Shown one piece after another: positions 57,701 through 64,000 of a stretch of DNA of 64,000 nucleotides. The notes under the pieces were generated by a model. It did not search any database. It was given only the letters and a program-made list of their open reading frames with translations, and was not told the DNA's origin. Numbering within the stretch: position 1 is the stretch's first letter; each line of letters opens with the position of its first letter. The position numbers and the translations under genes were made by a program. The stretch comes from Siphonodentalium dalli (Eukaryota; Mollusca; Scaphopoda; Gadilida; Siphonodentaliidae): the NCBI GenBank assembly GCA_032622095.1, contig CP136069.1, positions 126,315,450-126,379,449 of the forward strand, read 5' to 3'.

Positions 57701-57959
57701 CATTTACATTGCTATATAACTGTACACAGATCTACACACAGACTAGTGTAAACGGGTTGATATAGAAATGCACACAGAAAGAAAAAGGTATTAGTTCGTG
57801 TGAGCAAATATCGTGTCCGATATACGTCAAGGTCAACGCCGAAGCATTGTGACAGGCAAATCTGTTTTGATTAAATGTTACTCGGGCTTGGCGAATGTGT
57901 TTTAGCGTTCGTTGTCATTTCAACCCGTGTATTTCGAATATTGAACACGGACAGGGACG
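57701..57959. other. Unassigned spacer
   Basis: Nothing recognised. Confidence 0.3.
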
Positions 57960-58260
57960 TGGCAACTTTGGTCAAAATTTTCAACAGTTGGAAATTTCCA
58001 TACCTGACACAACATTAGTTGTAATTTCCAAACCAACAATAGGTTGAAAATTATCTTGTAGTTTGATTTTCATACATTATATTGGGGGGGGGGGGGGTAT
58101 TGTTTTCGGACCAATATTTGCATAATTTCCTACTATTTATCAAAATTTTGGGCTGGAATGGCCATCAGCTGGAAGTTTTCCAACCTTATGGGGGCGGGTG
58201 TCAGGTTGGAAATTTCCAACACTTGGAAAGATTGTGTCCTGGTCCCTCCCCGTGGCCAGT
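57960..58260 (-). repeat. Inverted relative of the 17.4-17.7 kb repeat
   Basis: CAACAGTTGGAAATTTCCA, GGCCATCAGCTGGAAG and TTTTCCAACCTTATG match the reverse complement of 17460-17540 and nearby sequence. A run of G at 58085-58098 interrupts it. Confidence 0.45.
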
Positions 58261-59379
58261 CAAAAACTGCTAGTTAATTTAAGAAAACAATATTGTCCTA
58301 ATTTGGTCAACATTGCCATTGGAATTGTCATCAGTTGGAATTTGTACTACATTTGGTAAAATAAAGGGTGTTGTAGGGTGGATACCCATTCCATACAGAT
58401 CCAAAATGGCCACCGCCCAGATGGTGTCAAACAGGAGACCTATAGATATATAGATGATCACCTGAAATCCTAAATATTGGTGGAATCGCCATCTAAAGCT
58501 ATATGTGTGCTCTCTAGCCTCTGTATTTGTGCACACGGTTGTTTGTTGTGTATTCCTATGCGATTTTCATTCTTTCTTCGAACCATTATCAAGTGGTATA
58601 AGGATACACTTTAAATACATGCGGCACATACCAAATCGCTGTTGTCTGCTGATAGTTGATCCATTTTTATGTCTGGCCTAAATTGACACGACTCGTAATG
58701 AATTGTCAATTACCAGAGTACCGATCAGCGCACGTTCACTATTAGTAATTATGTTGTGATCACAGTAATGCGCGACACGTGACTTCATACATATCTGTAT
58801 ACATATCTATAGCAGTGTAAACTCAGCCTAAAACACCAGTTGTGTTTATGCATGTGTGTGATATATCTTTTCCGATGATAATTGCTGATTTTACACCATT
58901 ATACATTTAGTACAGCGGCCAAACGCCAAAAGTGGTCGGGTACCCCTACCCACGGTAGAACACGTTAAAACTAACTTGTTTTGAAGGAGAAATATATACT
59001 GTAGACGAAAATGATAGTGAAAAATAACGGAATTGGTTGTGGCTATTCTCAAATCGACGATGAACGATACCCACCAGTGACTTTTTCCAGAAATTAGCGA
59101 TTTTGGTAAAGTGAGCCCTGTGGCTATGTCCTAAGTTATTTGCCCACATTGTAGGCGTTAAAATGACTACAGCATACCATATTTGTACCTGATATGCACG
59201 AAGTGTTGGTTAATTTTGATTTTCGTGCCATTTGGAGCCGAAACATTTATTTTTTGTTGAAAAATAACTCTTTTTCAAAACATTTTTATTTTTCGAACAT
59301 TATCATTCAAACGGATATTGCAATAATATTAAAATATTTACTCCATATAGTGTAGTAGTTATCTGTCAAGCATATGAAG
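58261..59379. other. Unassigned stretch
   Basis: No gene or element is recognised. Confidence 0.35.
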
Positions 59380-60010
59380 AAAGAAGTTAACAAAATTTGT
59401 GAACGGTTTGCGAGATATTGGATTTTAGCTACCCCTCCCCCAAACACGTTTTTGGTCGAAAAAAATACATATTTTTGATAATGTCATTACAAACTTTTTT
59501 GAATTGATCTGAATGGGACCCAATATGAATATTGTACTGAAAGTGTTGTCCAGAGATGCCGCTTAATCGATTACAGATGTGTTCAGGCTTTCAGACCCCC
59601 AGTTACAACAACAACAATTATTTTATTGATAACAGTTAATTGTGCATGCATTAACATCGGTGTTAAGTACTAAAACCTTTGTTATAAACAATACGTGACC
59701 AACCATATAATTCATATGGCTCAGTAGTTATCTGGACATCACAAGTAGAAAGAATTTGACAGAAATTGTCAACGGTTTTCAAGATATTGGAATTAGTTAC
59801 CGCTCCCCCGGACGCGATTTGGTAGAAAAACTACATATTTATGATAACAAGACAGGCATTTCTATATTATTCTAATGATCATCTAATCATTATTCGTGTG
59901 ATGAAAACCTGATCCGTAGACACCACGAGCCTGTTTTTAGATGACCTCAGGTTTCCAATTAAACCCCCAGTTACAACAACAACACAATATTTTATTTATG
60001 ACATGTAATT
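59380..60010 (+). repeat. Two-copy tandem repeat, ~370-bp unit
   Basis: GATATTGGATTTTAGCTACC, CTCCCCC, CGAAAAAAATACATATTT and CCCCCAGTTACAACAACAAC occur at 59412-59620. They recur about 370 bp later at 59790-59990. A third, inverted copy lies at 63760-64000. Confidence 0.7.
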
Positions 60011-60019
60011 TTATATTAA

Positions 60020-60513
60020 AGGTACGGTTGGCCTTGGCGGTGGGTATCCTGTGAAAATATTTCCACCCATCAAAAACCGCCACAAACAGAAAGAACATCA
60101 AAATGTAGACAGACTTTGTCCGTATACAAATAAGAAATATCGCATAAACAGTATGTTATTGTCATTTGTTTGACCATTGTTATGTAAACAAAAGCATAAA
60201 AAGTTACTTTTCTGGTGTTTGTTCATATTATGATGGTAAACATAAAGAGCGTTCTTTGTTGCTGAATTCCTGATATGGAACTAATAAAGAGCGTTTATAT
60301 CATTTGTGTGTGATTAGCCAGTGACAGTGTGCTGTCTTCTGTAACACAATCAGGCTCTTACTTATGTAAAATATAGTAAGTCTTTATGATAGCATGCTGT
60401 TTACGCGATGGTCATGGTATATATGAACGAAACTGTATGCGTTTTAATGTTTGTCTGTTTACGGTGTTTGGAACAAATATGAATATTTTTGACAACTAAG
60501 GCCAACCGTGCCT
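60020..60513. mobile_element. 494-bp MITE with TTAA flanks
   Basis: The left end AGGTACGGTTGGCCTT and the right end AAGGCCAACCGTGCCT are inverted copies with one mismatch. TTAA is directly outside both (60016-60019 and 60514-60517). The TTAA flanks suggest piggyBac-type mobilisation, though the AGG ends differ from the CCC ends of the 39.3 kb element. It contains two AAAGAGCGTT words and no transposase. Confidence 0.7.
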
Positions 60514-60709
60514 TTAACACATATCGACTTTGAGCAACTGAAGTATTTGTTCTAGACGACACATAATATAGACTAACATACTCATACAGAACAAAATCAT
60601 TGTTGCTCCACCGCCCTATTATACATCCTGAACACACCACGAACTGAACAAAATATGATCTCAGTATTATGAATCATGTAATTATAAAGGACAATTACAT
60701 CAGGAAATA
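60514..60709. other. Unassigned spacer
   Basis: Nothing recognised. Confidence 0.3.
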
Positions 60710-63165
60710 TACAACGTTTATGGATGGGTTTGTTCCCGAAACAGTGTGGCACTTTGCTTGGCAAATATGAAGGGCGAATTTGCTATATTTGTCAAGAACA
60801 CTCTACCCAATTTAAAGACTTCAACGCAATACGAAATTCAGCTATATGGTCTCTAATTCTCTATATTAACCGAGAGTGTGACGGGAATGTAGTTCTATCA
60901 GAGAATACATAATTTGTATGGATGGGTTGTGCATGTGTCGCTTTACACAAAGTGGCTGATACATAAGAAAGACGAATTTGCTGTTTTTGCCCCCCCCCTA
61001 CACAATTGAAGCGTTAAAGTTGAACAACTCACGAACTGAAATGATTGCTGTAAATATTAACTGAGGATGTGGGCAAAAATATTAATATCGGGGCGCATAT
61101 ATGGTGTTGATGGATGGGTTGGATGGGTCCCGAAAGCCTTTAGCACTTTACGAAAATCGGATGGCAATCTCTTAAGGCGAACACGTTTTGTTTTATGGGA
61201 CCCCTTTATATGCCCATTTAAACTATTGAACACACCATGCGCCGAATATTCATGTTTTTATTATTAAATCACAGTGTGCACGTGAACGAAAGGTAGTGCT
61301 ATCAGGGAATATACATGTTATATGGGTAGTTTGGTTCCCAACATCCTAGGATACTTTACAAGAGGCGGCTGGCAAAAACCAAAGCTGAATATTTTCTTTG
61401 AGCACCCTACCCCATTTAAAGTCTTTAGCAAACTAATGGATGGACATGTTCTCAATGGTAACTGGGGTGTGGACAAATGGTATGTAATTCTGGAAATATA
61501 CCGCTTCATTGCACGATGTGTGGGTTGGCTGACTTCCCAATGTCTCAGGCACTTTACAAAAAGTGGCTAGCAAAGAGAAGGCGATATATCACTGTTTTGG
61601 GTACCTATAACCCTTCTAAACTCTTTAACACACACTGAACCGAATCTATATGCTCTCATGTATTATTTACAATTTGTATGGGTGGTTTTGTTCTCGAAAT
61701 CCTGGAACACTTTACAAAAGGCGGCTGGCAAATACGAAATGTAATGTGTTAGGCCACACTACCCCATTTGCAGAGTTGGGACACACAGTGAACCGAAAGG
61801 ATGTGCTCCCATTATTAACTGCGTGTGTAGAGAAATGGACGCTATATAAAGAGTATAGTATACCAGGGTCTTGAATGTCTGGGTCACTTTACAAAAAGTT
61901 GTTGATGAAAGAGAAAGGCGAATACTCACTGTGTGGGGGGGGGGGGGGCGTTAACCCATTTAATATCTTGATCAGAGCATGGACTGAAGTTATATTCGCT
62001 CATACTTAGCTGAGTGTGTGATCGAAAGGTATTGCTGTCATGGAATTATTAATTGATATATGGGTGATATGGTTCCCTCGAAATCCTGGAACACTTTACA
62101 AAAAGCGGCTGGCAAACAAGAAGGCGAATTGACTATGTCTTGAGGACCCCACTATCCAACTTGAAGTCTTAACAAGATGATATGCTCTCAATGTTAACTG
62201 AATTTGTGGACAAATGGGATTATTATGTGGCAATAAGAATCTGGTATGGATGAGATGGTTCCCGATAGCCTATGGCACTTCACAACAAATGGTCAGCAAA
62301 TGAAAGGGCTAAATTTTACTCTCAGTGGACTCCATCCCTATCTGAAGTCTTGAACACAACACTAGCTCAAGACATAAGCTATCCAAATTACCCGAGATTG
62401 TGGCCGATTGGCAATGGTCTCGCGAGCCCGCCGTTCGCGAGCACACCGTGGCACCTTACACACAGCAGATGGCAAACGATGAAGGCGAATTTTATGGGAC
62501 CCCTACCCCATGTAAACCATTGAACCTACCATCATGGTCAAACGACGATATGGACAAATGACTATTCTATAAAGAAATACGCAATTGTTATAAATGGGTT
62601 AATACCCGACAGTCAGGGGCACTTTACAAAAAGCGACTGAAAAATAAATAATGCGATTTTTCAATGTTTGTATTACCCCCTTCCCAATTTGAAGACTAGA
62701 ACACACCACGGATTGGAACGATATCATCATTGACTTCGTGTATGGACAATGGCGAGTTAATTGTACAATGACGTAAGCAATGTAAATAGATGGATTTGGG
62801 TTCTGAAAGAATGAGCACTTAACGAAAAGTGACTGGAAAATAAGAAAGGCAAAATTTTGGGGACCCCTACTTTATTTGAAATCTTGGAAGACACCACATG
62901 GTTAAATTATATGACCCCAATATTAATTGAGGGCTTGACCAAAGGTTAGTTTTTATCAGAATATACATATGTGTTGGTTCCCGAATGTCTGCATCATGTG
63001 GCACTCCACAACAAGCGGTTGGCAAATGTTCACTGTTGTATGTACCCCTACCCTATTTGAGGTCTTGAACACATCATGTACTGATGGGATTATGAATTCA
63101 ATATCAACATATATTGTGGCCGAAACTATGCGATATACAAGTATGTGGTAGTTATATCCGGAGGT
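60710..63165 (+). repeat. Satellite-like array: ~13 diverged units of about 190 bp
   Basis: Units begin near 60718, 60914, 61107, 61317, 61514, 61672, 61864, 62055, 62240, 62397, 62588, 62787 and 62965. Each has a TATGGATGGGTTGGTTCCC-like start, then GGCACTTTACAAAAAGCGGC, TGGCAAATAAGAAGGCGAAT, a CCCCTACCCCATTTGAAG block and a TGAACACACCA block. Spacing is mostly 185-200, with two short units of about 157. The open frames inside are not conserved from unit to unit. Confidence 0.85.
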
Positions 63166-63639
63166 AAACAATTTATCTGGGATGGAGATTGTATGGGAAA
63201 ATTAGGATGTAATCCTGTTGGAACTGATTGGATACAATGATATACACATAGTTTCGTTGGAGCTGATTGGGCAGTTAATGTTGTTTTCGTCATTGACACG
63301 CCCGTCGCCTACGATTGCAGGCGATCTGGGGGTGGTAAATTTCTCGCTCAGCAGGGTGTCAATGCTTTTCACGAAGTTTTAACAAATGGCAGAATTATGG
63401 AAACCGCTTTGTTTTTTAGATAAATGTCTGAACCCCGTCAACTATTTTAATATTTTCGCGCTGTACATAAAAAGAGTATTTCTGATAAAATTACATCAGT
63501 ATGGCGCATAGAAGTTCATTCTTAGGACCACTGTATTCCAAAAAGTAATGATATGCTTTTTCTATTTGCCAAAATGAGGGTACGTTTTAATGTGCTTACT
63601 CAATTGGCCATAGTTCAAACTACTGTTCAATCTTAAACT
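63166..63639. other. Unassigned stretch
   Basis: Two short GTTGGAACTGATTGG/GTTGGAGCTGATTGG repeats at 63217 and 63256 are the only pattern. Confidence 0.35.
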
Positions 63640-63750
63640 TGTGCATCTATACGTCGGACATGCTAGGTTCTCCAGCTGTCCAATTATTGTAATCTCTGTA
63701 TACCATTATTGTTTTTTTTAGAATAAACTATTGATTGGTTGATTGATATG
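63640..63750 (+). other. Possible retroelement 3' tail
   Basis: TGTAATCTCTGTATACC, a T run, GAATAAACTATT and then TGATTGGTTGATTGAT resemble the simple-repeat tails of CR1/L2-type LINEs. No coding part precedes it in this window, so this is a weak call. Confidence 0.3.
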
Positions 63751-63756
63751 CGACAC

Positions 63757-64000
63757 TTAATTAGTGTATGTAATAGCCAATAAAATGCGGTGTTGTTGTA
63801 ATTTGGGGTCTGGAAGACTGAACACGTCTTTAATCACGTAAGCAATGTCCCCGGGCTCAATTTTCAGCAAAAGAATTATGTTGGGTCCCAGTATGATCAA
63901 TTTGGGAAGTTTGCTAAAGTTCTGAACAAAAATATGTAATATTTCGACCAAAAACGTGTATGGGGAGGTGTAGCTAAAATCCATTATTTCGCAAATTGTT
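63757..64000 (-). repeat. Inverted third copy of the 59.4-60.0 kb repeat
   Basis: On the minus strand, from the window edge: GGATTTTAGCTACACCTCCC, CACGTTTTTGGTCGAAATA, GGGACCCAACATAA, GTGTTCAGTCTTCCAGACCC and TTACAACAACAC match the 59412-59620 unit in order. The copy runs off the window end. Its 75-codon open frame is interrupted in the other copies. Confidence 0.65.

Overview
This 64 kb window is AT-rich animal (metazoan) nuclear DNA made almost entirely of transposable elements and tandem repeats. I found no host protein-coding gene, rRNA, tRNA or CRISPR array that I can support. The bacterial-style features one might look for (operons, ribosome binding sites, terminators) are absent. The repeat types suggest a marine invertebrate: CR1/L2-like and other APE-type LINEs, tandem-core elements with a GGAC tract like the 'pearl' elements of bivalves, and Helentron-like tandem elements. 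A lophotrochozoan such as a mollusc is my best guess, but the sequence does not fix the species.

Layout. 1-3100: unassigned sequence, one small inverted-repeat element and simple repeats. 3102-6955: a LINE with an intact 1118-residue endonuclease/reverse transcriptase ORF. 7-10 kb: a 228-bp direct repeat pair and a degraded RT fragment. 10.2-14.0 kb: a second, inverted member of the same LINE group, broken by three frameshifts and a stop. 16.7-18.3 kb: a TAA-flanked inverted-repeat DNA transposon. 22.4-26.3 kb: tandem-core repeats, a possible orphan exon, and a truncated CR1/L2-like LINE inside a dispersed repeat. 26.4-34.4 kb: hairpins, minisatellites, a repeat family rich in ATGGCNGCC words (one copy is a 2.2 kb element with long inverted ends) and a pearl-like element. 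34.9-38.4 kb: two inverted copies of the 25-26 kb repeat and a decayed LINE. 38.5-41 kb: tandem repeats interrupted by a 443-bp TTAA-flanked piggyBac-like MITE holding a 67-bp near-perfect palindrome. 44.8-48.0 kb: five Helentron-like elements joined head to tail, with a 122-bp repeat carrying a consensus NRF-1 site. 49.6-58.3 kb: foldback elements, minisatellites and another LINE relic. 59.4-64 kb: a TTAA-flanked MITE, a 13-unit array of about 190 bp, and an inverted copy of a nearby repeat.

The only apparently intact protein machinery is the LINE at 3102-6458. It carries endonuclease, reverse transcriptase and a C-terminal Cys/His motif, so it could in principle mobilise itself and close relatives that share its 3' end. 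The inverted copy shares that 3' UTR hairpin. All DNA transposon-like elements here are non-autonomous: they have ends but no transposase. The most interesting observations are the conserved hydrophobic-plus-NPGP (2A-like) leader in both LINEs, the conserved 3' hairpin of those LINEs, the head-to-tail array with NRF-1-type sites, and nested insertions that can be read as filled and empty sites.
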